From positions 1-64,000 of the forward strand of contig NZ_JANIBC010000007.1 of the NCBI RefSeq assembly GCF_024505085.1: a stretch of DNA of 64,000 nt. The letters run 5' to 3'. This document shows positions 12,994 through 21,009 of this stretch, piece after piece. Position 1 is the first letter of the stretch; the number at the start of each line of letters is the position of its first letter. The DNA is from Parvularcula maris (GTDB taxonomy: Bacteria > Pseudomonadota > Alphaproteobacteria > Caulobacterales > Parvularculaceae). Position numbers and translations under genes: made by a program. The notes beneath the pieces were generated by a model. That model was not told the DNA's origin. It saw nothing but the letters and a program-made list of their open reading frames with translations, and ran no database searches.

Positions 12994-13173
12994 ATGACAG
13001 AGTTTTCGAAAGGGGTCACCGAAGATTTGCGCCGGTTTGGGTTGGTGTTGCTCGGTGCTGGTCTTCTCACCCCTGTAGGTCCAGTTTCGCGCATCCTCAC
13101 CATCGCACTTGGTGCAATTCTTCTGGGAAGTGCTTATATCGTACTGGCAGTCAATGGAGGACGACAGGAATGA
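12994..13173 (+). CDS. Tiny two-helix membrane protein, unknown
   Basis: A 59-residue ORF starting with the ATG directly after the ftsB-like stop codon (TAG-ATG), so translation may be coupled. The sequence begins MTEFSKGVTEDLRRFG and holds two hydrophobic segments (about 16-28 and 35-53) joined by TPVGPVSR. I do not recognise the family. Its last bases overlap the start of the next tiny gene as ATGA, with GGAGG and CAGGA near that start. Ordered coupling on both sides supports a real gene. Confidence 0.6.
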   Translation: MTEFSKGVTEDLRRFGLVLLGAGLLTPVGPVSRILTIALGAILLGSAYIVLAVNGGRQE

Positions 13174-13295
13174 CGATCACAGGTCCTGAACTCGTTCTGA
13201 TCGGAGCGCTGCTAGTCGCTTTCTATGTACCGCTGTCATTCTACGTGGTCCGCTACGAGAAGCGCCACCAGGCGCGCAAGAAGTCGCAGGACTGA
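13170..13295 (+). CDS. Tiny single-helix membrane protein, unknown
   Basis: A 41-residue ORF overlapping the preceding one by ATGA. It has one membrane helix (about residues 7-27, LVLIGALLVAFYVPLSFYVV) and a strongly basic tail (YEKRHQARKKSQD), so the C-terminus is expected in the cytoplasm. A ribosome binding site, GGAGGACGACAGGA, precedes the ATG. I do not recognise the family. In many alphaproteobacteria the pyruvate dehydrogenase genes occupy this place between ftsB and lipA. Confidence 0.55.
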   Translation: MTITGPELVLIGALLVAFYVPLSFYVVRYEKRHQARKKSQD

Positions 13296-13356
13296 CGGCG
13301 CTTTTCGCCGCCGACTTCATATTGAGGTGAGCGCCCCGCGCGCCTAAGTGCCCCCC

Positions 13357-14316
13357 ATGGCCACGCTCATCGACCTCGACAAACGCCCGGCGCTTCGCCA
13401 CCCGGAGAAGCAGAAGAACCCGGACAGCCCCATCCTGCGCAAGCCCGAATGGATCCGCGTCAAGGCGCCTGTCTCCAAAGGCTATGCCGAGACCAAGGCG
13501 ATCGTGAAGTCCAAGGGCCTCGTCACCGTCTGCGAGGAGGCGGCCTGCCCCAATATCGGCGAGTGCTGGGACCAGAAGCACGCCACCATGATGATCCTGG
13601 GCGAGATCTGCACGAGGGCTTGCGCCTTCTGCAACGTGCGCACGGGCCTGCCGAACGCCGTCGACAGCGACGAGCCCCGCCGGGTGGCCGATGCGGTTGC
13701 CGAGATGGGCCTGAAGCACGTGGTCATCACCAGCGTCGATCGCGACGACCTGGAGGATGGCGGCGCGCAGCACTTCGTCGAGGTCATCGAGGCCATCCGC
13801 GAGCGCTCGCCGGGCACCACCATCGAGATCCTGACGCCTGACTTCCTGAGGAAGCCCGCCTACGCCCTCGACAAGGTCATCGACGCGGCGCCTGACGTCT
13901 TCAACCACAACCTCGAGACCGTGCCGCGGCTCTACCTCTCGATCCGCCCCGGTGCGCGCTACTTTCACAGCTTGCGCCTTCTGGAGCGGGTCAAGGACCG
14001 GGCGCCGAACCAGTTCACCAAGTCCGGCCTCATGGTCGGCCTGGGCGAAGCCCGCGAAGAGGTCATGCAGGTCATGGACGACATGCGCTCCGCCGGGATC
14101 GACTTCCTCACCATCGGCCAGTACCTCCAGCCGACCCGTAAGCACGCAGCCGTCGACCGCTTCGTCACACCTGAGGAGTTCAAGCGCTACGAGGTCTTGG
14201 CCCGCGCCAAGGGCTTCCTCATGGTCTCCGCCAGCCCGCTCACCCGGTCGAGCCACCATGCGGGCGAGGATTTTGCTAAGCTGAAGGCGGCGCGGGAAGC
14301 GAAGGCTGGTGCGTAG
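13357..14316 (+). CDS. lipA: Lipoyl synthase
   Basis: A 319-residue radical SAM enzyme that inserts two sulfurs into octanoyl groups on lipoyl domains. The auxiliary cluster cysteines are in [13 protein letters not shown] (about residues 58-70) and the radical SAM cluster in [13 protein letters not shown] (about 84-96). The C-terminal SSHHAGE and the Arg-Ser-Ser motif are present. The ATG at 13357 is used; an in-frame GTG at 13348 is possible, and neither has a convincing ribosome binding site. The 3' end overlaps the start of the next gene by 8 bases. Confidence 0.96.
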   Translation: MATLIDLDKRPALRHPEKQKNPDSPILRKPEWIRVKAPVSKGYAETKAIVKSKGLVTVCEEAACPNIGECWDQKHATMMILGEICTRACAFCNVRTGLPNAVDSDEPRRVADAVAEMGLKHVVITSVDRDDLEDGGAQHFVEVIEAIRERSPGTTIEILTPDFLRKPAYALDKVIDAAPDVFNHNLETVPRLYLSIRPGARYFHSLRLLERVKDRAPNQFTKSGLMVGLGEAREEVMQVMDDMRSAGIDFLTIGQYLQPTRKHAAVDRFVTPEEFKRYEVLARAKGFLMVSASPLTRSSHHAGEDFAKLKAAREAKAGA

Positions 14317-14746
14317 GCTGACAGTTCACGCCTGGGACGACTACACGCTCACCGGTATTCCTACGTTGAAGGTGCTCGATCCGACGAAAATCATTGCTTC
14401 CGGTCGGGTGGCACGTGAGATGCGACTGCAACTCCCAGAAGAGACCACTTCTATTCGCGTGCGGTGCGACGGAGAAGTAAGCAATATCTTGTCCGACTTA
14501 CCTGCCAATGACATCGCTATCGCGGTGCGAAGAAGGACGATGGAAGAGTTGAAGGACGACCAAGAACCCGATCTAGCGCCCGATGGTGCGCTGCTAGCTG
14601 GGGGTTTGATCGGTGCAGTCATCGGCATCATCTGGTCGACTCTAGTTTTAGGTCTGCGGTTGGCTGATGGGCGGCGCCCTTTGGTTGGACGGCGGACAAA
14701 TGGTCAGGACGATGGGCTCGTTCTCACATTGGTCGAGCCCGCATGA
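14309..14746 (+). CDS. Hypothetical membrane-anchored protein between lipA and coq10
   Basis: A 145-residue protein from the GTG at 14309, which overlaps the lipA stop; its own stop overlaps the coq10 ATG (ATGA). The N-terminal 85 residues look like a small alpha/beta cytoplasmic domain; residues about 93-116 ([22 protein letters not shown]) form one membrane helix. I recognise no family. GC content is lower than in lipA and coq10, so it may be an insertion into a normally adjacent lipA-coq10 pair. Overlaps on both sides support translation. Confidence 0.55.
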   Translation: MRRLTVHAWDDYTLTGIPTLKVLDPTKIIASGRVAREMRLQLPEETTSIRVRCDGEVSNILSDLPANDIAIAVRRRTMEELKDDQEPDLAPDGALLAGGLIGAVIGIIWSTLVLGLRLADGRRPLVGRRTNGQDDGLVLTLVEPA

Positions 14747-15198
14747 CCCCCCATCACGAGCTGGTCGTCGTGCCCTTTACCCCTGAACAGATGTTCGACC
14801 TCGTCATGGATGTTCGGACCTATCCGCGCTTTCTGCCCTTTGTGCAGGCGCTGCGGGTGGTGGCTGACGACCGGGAGGACGGGAGCGGCAAGCTCTGCGC
14901 CGACATGGTGGTGCGCTACTCGGTGTTCCGCGAGACCTTCCGCTCGGAGGTCGATGCCGACCGGCAGGCCCTCACGGCGCGGGCGAAATATGTGCGCGGG
15001 CCGCTCAAGGACCTTGAGAACAACTGGCGTTTCGAGTCCCACGAGCGCGGCTGCATGGTGGATTTCCGCCTGCGCTTCGCCTTCCAGAACCGCCTGATGC
15101 AGGCGGCGGCCAACAAGTTCGTGGAGCACGGCTTCAAGCGCATGGTCGGCGCCTTCGTGCAGGAGGCGCATAGGCGGTACGAGCCGGTGGCTGCCTAA
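14743..15198 (+). CDS. Coq10/RatA-like START-domain ubiquinone-binding protein
   Basis: A 151-residue polyketide-cyclase/START-like protein. It begins [21 protein letters not shown] and contains YPRFLPFVQALRV and the C-terminal amphipathic helix MQAAANKFVEHGFKRMVGAFVQEAHRRY. Members bind ubiquinone (mitochondrial Coq10) or, in enterobacteria, the ribosome-associated toxin RatA. In alphaproteobacteria this gene normally follows lipA and is taken as the Coq10 type, which is my reading here; no antitoxin gene is adjacent. Confidence 0.85.
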   Translation: MTPHHELVVVPFTPEQMFDLVMDVRTYPRFLPFVQALRVVADDREDGSGKLCADMVVRYSVFRETFRSEVDADRQALTARAKYVRGPLKDLENNWRFESHERGCMVDFRLRFAFQNRLMQAAANKFVEHGFKRMVGAFVQEAHRRYEPVAA

Positions 15199-15228
15199 TA
15201 ACACAGGCTGCGCCCGGTCATTCCTGCC

Positions 15229-15380
15229 GCCTCCCTCTCCCGACTGCGGGAGAGGGACCGAGGGTGAGGGGGTTCTGGGCGACCTCTTCTATCGCGAGTG
15301 CCGAAGTACGGCTTCGCCGAAGCCCTCACCCAAAGCCTGCTGGCGCAGCCTTTGACCTCTCCCGTGAACGGGAGAGGTAG
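15229..15380. repeat. Intergenic composite repeat, family C copy 1
   Basis: About 150 bp made of two small hairpins of the form CTCTCCCG-N-CGGGAGAG at each end, with GAGGGTGAGGGGGTTCT and GGCTTCGCCGAAGCCCTCACCC in the middle. Close relatives lie at 53036-53182 (same orientation), 38051-38211 (reverse) and 45365-45502 (diverged). Confidence 0.75.
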
Positions 15381-15533
15381 GCAGAAAGAATGTGAACCCA
15401 TTCCCCCCAAACGGGTGTGTGAACGCCGGGCACCGATTTTCGCGCGTGCCCTCTTGCCGTTCTTCGATAACGTCCCCATCTGATAGTCATGGCGGAACTG
15501 TCACAGCTTCCGCAAAGGAAAGAGGAGGCAGAC

Positions 15534-16001
15534 TTGAACAACCAATCCACCACCAGCGACAAGGTATTCGACCAGAACACCTTTCAGCACCAGTTGAGAC
15601 CGGCATGGACGCCGGTGAATATTGCGCTGATGATCCTGTTCTTCGTGTCGGGACTGTGGTTCCTCGGCCTCGCCATGATCGCCTACATGATGTATGGCCG
15701 CGAGATGGGGCTTGATTTCTCCAACTGGGGAGCGACCAAGAGCACCGCTAAGCGCGCTGCCAATAAGGGCTTCGCCTGGACGTCCAACCGGACCCAAGGC
15801 TCGGGCAACGCCGCCTTCGACGCCTGGCGTGATGCCGAGATCGAGCGCCTACGCGAGGAAAAGCGCAAGCTGGACGAAGCCCGCGACGCCTTCGAGCAGC
15901 ACATGCGCGACCTGCGCATGGCCCGCGACCGCGAGGAGTTCGACAACTTCAAGCGCGCTTGGGAAAACAAACAGCCGGGCAGCACGGACACGACTCAATA
16001 G
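15534..16001 (+). CDS. DUF2852 family membrane protein
   Basis: A 155-residue protein with an N-terminal membrane segment (after RPAWTPVNIALMILFF...) and a C-terminal coiled region, the DUF2852 layout: RPAWTPVNIALMI, then NAAFDAWRDAEIERLREE and RMARDREEFDNFKRAW. The start is set at TTG 15534 because AGGAGG (15523-15528) lies 5 bases before it; an in-frame ATG at 15489 without a good site would add 15 residues. The function is unknown; the family is largely alphaproteobacterial. Confidence 0.8.
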   Translation: MNNQSTTSDKVFDQNTFQHQLRPAWTPVNIALMILFFVSGLWFLGLAMIAYMMYGREMGLDFSNWGATKSTAKRAANKGFAWTSNRTQGSGNAAFDAWRDAEIERLREEKRKLDEARDAFEQHMRDLRMARDREEFDNFKRAWENKQPGSTDTTQ

Positions 16002-16027
16002 TCACGCTCCAGTGCTTTGAGTGTTCA

Positions 16028-16076
16028 GGCCGGGAGATCGGGAACCCACCCCCGCTCCCGGCCGTTCTCTTTTCCA
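16028..16076 (+). terminator. Probable terminator after the DUF2852 gene
   Basis: GGCCGGGAG (16028-16036) pairs with CTCCCGGCC (16055-16063), followed by the loose T-rich run GTTCTCTTTT. Confidence 0.6.
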
Positions 16077-16100
16077 GGTCTTCAGTGGAGTTGCAGGGTC

Positions 16101-16817
16101 ATGGGAAAGTTCTTCGGCGGTCTCTTCTTCCTCGGCGTGATCGGTTTCGTCGGCTGGATCGTCCTGATGGCGGTCTCCGGCGAGCGTTTCAGCGTCAGCT
16201 CCAACCCCAATATCAGCCCGGAGAACCGCTCCACCTCACGGGTTGCGGTGAGCGGCCACGATGCCGCCCGCGACCTCGATGCGGTGCTGGAGGATGCCCT
16301 GCGCAACGCCGAGCGCGCAGCCCAGCTCGCCGTCGAACTGAACGCGGCCAGCGAGCGGGCCTATGAGGCTGCGAACTCCGTCCAGACCCTGGTCTCCACC
16401 AACCAGGCCGCCGCCGCCTCGCGAGCGACGACCGTCGCCGCGGCCCAGAACGCCGACCGCACCGCAGCGCTGATGCAGACCTATTCGGAGGAGCTGCAGG
16501 CTAGGCTGAGGGAGGCGGAGCGTCTGGCCAACGATGCCGAAGAGGCGGCCGCCATGGTGGCGAGCGTCGAGAACAGCCGGGTCGAGGCGCAGGAAGCCGC
16601 CCTCAAGGCGCAGCAGGCGCAGAACGCCTTGGAAGCCGCATCGCGTCAGGCGATCCTGACCGAGCAGGCCGCCGAGCGGATGCAGGCGAACGTTCCGGTC
16701 ATTACCACGGAAGAGGTGATCGTTCTCGAGGGTGCCGAAGTCGCCGAAGAGCAGGACACGATCATCGTCGTGCCGATCGACGAGCTCGAGACAGCCTCGC
16801 CCACCTCTCCTTACTAG
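16101..16817 (+). CDS. Single-pass membrane protein with long coiled coil
   Basis: A 238-residue protein from the ATG at 16101 (AGGG 5 bases upstream). One membrane helix (about residues 4-26, FFGGLFFLGVIGFVGWIVLM) anchors it; residues about 55-205 are Ala/Glu/Gln-rich heptad-like repeats, predicted as a long coiled coil. The C-terminal 35 residues are acidic and hydrophobic (VITTEEVIVLEGAEV). I recognise no family. The topology suggests a periplasmic coiled-coil rod such as an envelope spacer, but this is inference. Confidence 0.75.
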   Translation: MGKFFGGLFFLGVIGFVGWIVLMAVSGERFSVSSNPNISPENRSTSRVAVSGHDAARDLDAVLEDALRNAERAAQLAVELNAASERAYEAANSVQTLVSTNQAAAASRATTVAAAQNADRTAALMQTYSEELQARLREAERLANDAEEAAAMVASVENSRVEAQEAALKAQQAQNALEAASRQAILTEQAAERMQANVPVITTEEVIVLEGAEVAEEQDTIIVVPIDELETASPTSPY

Positions 16818-16831
16818 TAGGGTTCTAAGCG

Positions 16832-17320
16832 TCAGCGAGGTCCGCCGGGGCCACCGCCCCCGCCGCCCGCACCGGGCTGGCCTTCGGGCACCAGACCCGC
16901 GGCGGCACCGACGCCGCCGAGGAGCTGCTCCCAGAAGCTGAGCGTCTTGCCGCGGGTGGCGGTCACGCGGCCCACCATGTCCACCTGGGTGCCGTCTTCC
17001 AGGGTGTAGCGGTCCACGCCCTCGACCAGGCCCTCCTCATCGAAGCGGAAAGCCACCACGTTCCGGTCATAAACTTGCGTCTGGAAGAAGGCGCGGGCGT
17101 TGGTCTTGTGGCTGATATAGTACCAAGTGTCGTCGTTCAGCGGGGGCCTGACCGAAGGCTCGCCGAAGCGCGCCAGCACCGATTCCTTGCTGTCTACGCC
17201 GGGAAGGGCGTCAAGCCCTGTCTCCCCGAACTCCACCACATAGCCGTGCTGTGCCCTGGTCGATACGCAACCCGAGGCGAGGAGGGCGATCATGGCGGCG
17301 GCGGTGAGCTGTCGGATCAT
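16832..17320 (-). CDS. bamE: Outer membrane assembly lipoprotein BamE (SmpA/OmlA)
   Basis: A 162-residue lipoprotein: signal sequence MIRQLTAAAMIALLASGC with lipobox LASGC (Cys18). The SmpA/OmlA core is visible (HGYVVEFGETGLDALPGVDSKESVLARFGEPS, then WYYISHKTNARAFF; landmarks only). BamE is a small lipoprotein of the BAM complex that stabilises BamD-BamA. The tail is a long Gly/Pro run, beyond the usual core. It is divergent from the CBP3 gene, the common alphaproteobacterial arrangement. Confidence 0.9.
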   Translation of the reverse strand: MIRQLTAAAMIALLASGCVSTRAQHGYVVEFGETGLDALPGVDSKESVLARFGEPSVRPPLNDDTWYYISHKTNARAFFQTQVYDRNVVAFRFDEEGLVEGVDRYTLEDGTQVDMVGRVTATRGKTLSFWEQLLGGVGAAAGLVPEGQPGAGGGGGGPGGPR

Positions 17321-17452
17321 GCAGTTTTGATCGCTTTATCTCGCCGCAGGGTCAATCCCCGACGGCCATTCCACCTGTGATAATGTTGAAAGATAGGCGT
17401 TGCCTGCCTGCCAGAACTAGGCGGAAAACGTGAAGCGGCCTAGGTCCTCACC

Positions 17453-18025
17453 ATGTACGAACGCATCAAGACCCTGCTGGCGAAAGCGACCGGCCGCAAC
17501 GACCGGCGGCGGGTGGCGCACGATCTCTACGTGGCGGCCGCCGAAGCGTCGCGCAGGCCCGCTTTCTATACCGAAGCCGGTGTGCCGGACACGGTGGAGG
17601 GGCGCTACGACCTCCTCTCCCTGCATATGATCCTGCTGATCCGCCGCCTGCGCCAGGAGGCTGAAGCTCAGGCGCAACTGGCCCAGCTCCTCTTCGACGT
17701 GATGTTCAGGGATGTCGACGACAACCTTCGCGAGATGGGGGTGGGCGACCTGCGTGTGGGCAAGAAAGTGCGCAGCTATGCCGAAGCCTTCTTCGGCAGG
17801 GCCAAGGTCTATCAGGAGGCGCTCGCCGGGGAGGGCGATCTCGAAGACGCGCTCTCGCGCAACGTCTATGACGAGGAAAGCCACCCGCGAGCCCCTGTGC
17901 TTGCGGGCTATGTCAGACGCTGCGCCGAGAGTTTGGCCGAGCAGGACACCGCCCAGCTCCAGCGCGGCATCGTCACCTTTCCCCCGCTCACACTAGAAGA
18001 AGAGGTCAGCCATGCAGCCCAGTAA
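17453..18025 (+). CDS. Ubiquinol-cytochrome c chaperone (CBP3-like)
   Basis: A 190-residue protein of the Ubiq_cyt_C_chap family, known in mitochondria as CBP3, an assembly factor for cytochrome b of complex III. Family features: VPDTVEGRYDLLSLHMILLIRRL (in part), FDVMFRDVDDNLREMGVGDLRVGKKVR and EAFFGRAKVYQEAL. It overlaps the DUF177 gene by 14 bases, the pairing seen across alphaproteobacteria. No complex III gene is in this window. Confidence 0.88.
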   Translation: MYERIKTLLAKATGRNDRRRVAHDLYVAAAEASRRPAFYTEAGVPDTVEGRYDLLSLHMILLIRRLRQEAEAQAQLAQLLFDVMFRDVDDNLREMGVGDLRVGKKVRSYAEAFFGRAKVYQEALAGEGDLEDALSRNVYDEESHPRAPVLAGYVRRCAESLAEQDTAQLQRGIVTFPPLTLEEEVSHAAQ

Positions 18026-18515
18026 CGATCATCTGCTCACCCGCCTGGTCCGCCTCGACGAGTTCGGTAGCGAAGCCTACACGGCGAGCCTCGTGGCCGG
18101 GGAGACGGAGCTGAAGGCCATCGCGGAGCGCCTCGATATCGAGAACGCGAAGGCTTTCGCCGCCGAGCTCTCCATCACCAGGCGCGATACGCTGATCCGT
18201 ATCGAGGGCAGCATTCGCGGCGATCTCGGCAGGACCTGCGTCGTCAGCCTCGAGCCGATGCGGGAGACGATCGAAGAGGACTTCACCGCCGAGTACATCA
18301 CCGAGGCAGGCGACGAGCGGGAAGGGGAGTTCGAGGCGGACCTCGACGCGCCCGAACCGCTGGAGGGGGACACGTTGAACCTCTGGGATGTGGCCCTCGA
18401 GCAGCTCGTCCTGAGCATGTCGGCGCATCCGCGGATCGAAGGGGCGGAGGCGCCCAAGGATCCTGGCGCAGGCGCGAGGATCAGCCCGTTCGACGCCCTC
18501 AAGGGGCTGACTTGA
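18012..18515 (+). CDS. DUF177 (YceD-like) protein
   Basis: A 167-residue protein of the YceD/DUF177 family, with the landmark RTCVVSLEPMRETIEEDF, an acidic middle (EEDFTAEYITEAGDEREGEFE) and the C-terminal NPFAAL-type end here as ISPFDALKGL. Bacterial members are linked to 23S rRNA and L32 accumulation and commonly precede rpmF and plsX. Here a tRNA-Pro gene on the other strand follows instead, and rpmF is elsewhere in the window. Confidence 0.88.
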   Translation: MQPSNDHLLTRLVRLDEFGSEAYTASLVAGETELKAIAERLDIENAKAFAAELSITRRDTLIRIEGSIRGDLGRTCVVSLEPMRETIEEDFTAEYITEAGDEREGEFEADLDAPEPLEGDTLNLWDVALEQLVLSMSAHPRIEGAEAPKDPGAGARISPFDALKGLT

Positions 18516-18525
18516 AAAGGTAAAA

Positions 18526-18602
18526 TGGTCGGAGTGGCCGGATTCGAACCGACGACCCCTTCACCCCCAGTAAAGTGCGCTACCAGGCTGCGCTACACTC
18601 CG
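18526..18602 (-). tRNA. tRNA-Pro (anticodon GGG)
   Basis: Read on the minus strand this is a full cloverleaf: acceptor CGGAGTG (18602-18596) pairing with CACTCCG (18536-18530), D-arm with AGCCTGGTAGCGC, anticodon stem CTTTA/TGAAG with loop CTGGGGG (anticodon GGG), and T-arm GGTTCGAATCC. The 3' CCA is encoded (18528-18526). It reads CCC and CCU proline codons. Confidence 0.95.
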
Positions 18603-18739
18603 ACCGCCTCGCCGCAGCGAGGAAACCGGGCCCTAGCAAAAGGCTAAGGGGCCAGCAAGCGCGGAATTTGCTGGGTGGGGTTCGCGGTTGATTGGCGGTT
18701 GTAGCGTTTGCAAACAGACGGAGACATAGGCGCTGCTGA

Positions 18740-18866
18740 CTCCTCCCCCTCAGCCTACCGGCAGCTCCCCCTCGGGGAGGGGGAGCGACATAGAGAGCAG
18801 GTGGTGGTTCTGCTTTTCCTCCCCTACGAAGTGGGGGAGGTGCCGGAAGGGCGGAGGGGGCCTCAG
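18740..18866. repeat. Intergenic repeat, family D copy 1 (diverged)
   Basis: Contains TCCTCCCCCT, hairpin-forming CTCCCCCTCGGGGAGGGGGAG, and GGGGGAGGTGCCGGAAGGGCGGAGGGGG near the end, the hallmark of family D (other copies at 26806, 40496 and 41956). It lies in the 552-bp gap between tRNA-Pro and the LysM gene. Confidence 0.65.
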
Positions 18867-18923
18867 CGTTTGCAGAAAATACAGCCGTCTTAGGCTAGGA
18901 GTGAACTTGGAAACGGCAGGCCG

Positions 18924-19067
18924 CCCATCTCGCCCGGAGGGAGAGATGGGGCAGCGCCTCTACTCGTTCGGTAGTTTCTCAGTCTAAATTCAGTTCGGGT
19001 GGTTTGCTTACGGACCACCTCTCCTGATTGCGGGTGAGATCACTCAATAAGCTCATTTTCCGTAAGC
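18924..19067. other. Structured non-coding stretch upstream of the LysM terminator
   Basis: Two inverted repeats: CCCATCTC (18924-18931) with GAGATGGG (18943-18950), and GCTTACGGA (19006-19014) with TCCGTAAGC (19059-19067). The stretch is locally AT-richer than the surroundings and has no credible ORF. It could be a small RNA or a decayed region; nothing decisive is visible. Confidence 0.35.
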
Positions 19068-19088
19068 GTCCGTAGGCGCTTCATATGG

Positions 19089-19118
19089 CAAGGGCGGCAG
19101 GTTTCCCTGCCGCCCTTG
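19089..19118. terminator. Strong hairpin at the 3' end of the LysM gene
   Basis: A perfect 13-bp stem (CAAGGGCGGCAGG, 19089-19101, with CCTGCCGCCCTTG, 19106-19118) and a 4-nt loop, 36 bases past the LysM stop codon. There is no clear T run on either side, so it may be a 3'-end stabiliser as well as a terminator. Confidence 0.6.
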
Positions 19119-19154
19119 CTCAACTGACTGAGACTGAGGGTCTTTGCGACCCAA

Positions 19155-20402
19155 TCAGTTGCTGGCCTTGTAGAGCCGGACCGGCTTGTCCGCGCCGCAG
19201 CTCGGACCGGAGGCGCTGGCGGCTACGCGGTAGACCTCCTGCTCGCCAGATGCGTTGATCCGCATACAGGCCGTGCCGAGATCGTTGTAGCTGCGGCCGT
19301 CGCTGGGCAGGCTGGCCTGGTAGCGCAGCGCTTCGCGGGAGGGGGCGGCTGCAACATGGCCGACGGTCGATGCCGGAAGGGATACCCTGGCGGTCGGTGC
19401 CGCGGCGACGACGGTAGGGGTAGTGGTGCCGATCATCTCGTAGTGGACCCCCGGCTGGCCGAGGCTGCGCTGGGCGGCGGGAACGGTAACCGTCCGCTCG
19501 ATCACGGGTGTGGTCACGACCCTGTTCACCGTCGCCATGGGCTGAGAGGGCTGGTTCACGTTGATCGCCACGCTGGTGGACGGGGTAGGCGCGGCGACAT
19601 GACCGCTGCCGTTGATGTTGACCACCACCGGTCCCGTCGTAGCAGGAGCAGCCTCACGGGTGTGGACGACCCTGGTCGTCCTGGACTGACGGGGGGTGAG
19701 CACCGTCGCGCCGGCAGGCAGCAGGAGCTTATCGCCGGGCTGCAACGCATAGGGGTCGATCAGGGGGTTGAGGGCCAGGATAGCCCCGGTCGAGGTGCCG
19801 TAGCGTGCCGCGATCTCGGAGATCGTATCGCCGTAGCGCACCACGTATCTCATCGTGTCTCCGGTATAGGCAGCCGGAATGACCGGCGCGCGGCGGATGG
19901 GCAGGGCGGCGCTGCGCATGCCCTCATAGACATTGCCGCGGACTCGGGGGATCGCCACGCGCTGACCAGCCCGCAGGTGGTGCGGGCTGCGGATCGAGGG
20001 GTTGGCTGCGAGAAGAGCGGCCACCGGCGTGTCGCAGTACTCGGCCACATCGGACAGTGTGTCGCCGTAGCTGACGGAGACCACAGGCTCGCAGCCGCCA
20101 TCCATGCCCTCGGCGGTGATCTCATCATAGAGGCGGTGGGCCTCGCGCGCGGCGGCGAAGCCTTGATAGCTGCCGCCGGTGCCGCTGGGCTGGTAGCCGA
20201 CCGGGGAGGGGCCGTAGCGGTCGCCCGCCATGCCCACTTGGTAGCGGTCATAACCGAGGCCTGCTGGTACGACCGCCTCCTCGCCGCGGATGATCTCTAC
20301 CACGGCTTCGTCGCGCGGCGCGGTGGTGCAGGCGGCGAGAACAGTCGCGCCAAGCAGGCCGGTGGCAAGCTTCGAGGCTTTTTCAAACTTGATGTTACGC
20401 AT
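19155..20402 (-). CDS. LysM-domain lipoprotein (peptidoglycan binding)
   Basis: A 415-residue protein from the ATG at 20402, with GAGGGA 9 bases upstream (a TTG-type extension to 20429 is less likely). The signal sequence ends in the lipobox LAACTT (Cys about 25). Two LysM repeats follow: one around VSVSYGDTLSDVAEYC (about 115-165) and one around YVVRYGDTISEIAARYG (about 180-230). The rest is a low-complexity Pro/Thr/Val-rich linker and a C-terminal 70-residue segment with two Cys. It lacks the M23 domain of NlpD/EnvC-type proteins, so it is probably a wall-binding lipoprotein rather than an enzyme. Confidence 0.85.
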   Translation of the reverse strand: MRNIKFEKASKLATGLLGATVLAACTTAPRDEAVVEIIRGEEAVVPAGLGYDRYQVGMAGDRYGPSPVGYQPSGTGGSYQGFAAAREAHRLYDEITAEGMDGGCEPVVSVSYGDTLSDVAEYCDTPVAALLAANPSIRSPHHLRAGQRVAIPRVRGNVYEGMRSAALPIRRAPVIPAAYTGDTMRYVVRYGDTISEIAARYGTSTGAILALNPLIDPYALQPGDKLLLPAGATVLTPRQSRTTRVVHTREAAPATTGPVVVNINGSGHVAAPTPSTSVAINVNQPSQPMATVNRVVTTPVIERTVTVPAAQRSLGQPGVHYEMIGTTTPTVVAAAPTARVSLPASTVGHVAAAPSREALRYQASLPSDGRSYNDLGTACMRINASGEQEVYRVAASASGPSCGADKPVRLYKASN

Positions 20403-20463
20403 GGGAAGTGTTCCCTCAACTCTTGCCAAACGAACAGGAGTCGAAGGAACGCGTTCCGAAACC

Positions 20464-20525
20464 CTTCACACGGTGAAGTGTGAATCGGTAGGGAAGAGCC
20501 CCGAAGAACTCTTCATACCATGAAG
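20464..20525. promoter_or_regulatory. Pair of dyad-symmetric elements upstream of the LysM gene
   Basis: CTTCAC-ACG-GTGAAG at 20464-20478 (also readable as TTCACAC/GTGTGAA, 20465-20484) and CTTCAT-ACC-ATGAAG at 20511-20525 share the form CTTCAY-N3-RTGAAG, with centres 47 bp apart. A GAAGA-AC-TCTTC dyad lies between them at 20502-20513. They sit 60-125 bp upstream of the LysM start, the expected place for operators. The regulator is unknown. Confidence 0.45.
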
Positions 20526-20565
20526 AAGTGGATAAGTTGAGGCTAGTCCGGAACTAGTCAGAGAG

Positions 20566-20931
20566 TCAGCCTGCGCTTTGCAGGCGTTGGGGTGCTGCGC
20601 TTGTTCCTGCGCCATGTTCCTCATGGGACAGACCGGGCCGCATGGTGGCGTTGATACGGTCCTTGAGAACGTGGCTGGCGCGGAAGGTCAGGACGCGGCG
20701 CGGGGTGATGGGAACCTCCTCGCCGGTCTTGGGATTGCGGCCGATGCGTTCGTTCTTCTGCCTGGTCTGAAAGGTGCCGAAGCTCGAGAGCTTGACGGTC
20801 TCGCCGTCCACCAAAGCCTGACAGATGTGATCGAGTGTGCTCTCGACCAAAGAGGCCGCCTCGGTCCGGGACACGCCGATAGCCTGCTGCACGGCGTCGG
20901 TCAGATCGGCTCTGGTTTTCGTTCGGCTCAT
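20566..20931 (-). CDS. ihfA: Integration host factor subunit alpha
   Basis: A 121-residue HU/IHF fold protein. It has the IHF-alpha pattern [26 protein letters not shown] (landmark), VKLSSFGTF, and the arm motif [19 protein letters not shown] with the intercalating Pro, followed by [14 protein letters not shown]. It is longer than HU at the C-terminus (about 20 extra residues). IHF bends DNA at specific sites in replication and transcription. It lies 78 bp after fabH and probably belongs to the plsX-fabH-ihfA unit. Confidence 0.93.
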   Translation of the reverse strand: MSRTKTRADLTDAVQQAIGVSRTEAASLVESTLDHICQALVDGETVKLSSFGTFQTRQKNERIGRNPKTGEEVPITPRRVLTFRASHVLKDRINATMRPGLSHEEHGAGTSAAPQRLQSAG

Positions 20932-21009
20932 GACTATCCCCGCGATGCATCTTTATGTCGGCGAACTATATTGCGAGCGGTATAACATCAATAAGAAGTT
21001 GATCCAAGT

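Noticed and set aside
14743-15198. RatA toxin of a toxin-antitoxin pair
   Set aside because: No RatB-type partner is adjacent; the neighbour lipA and alphaproteobacterial context favour the Coq10-type reading.
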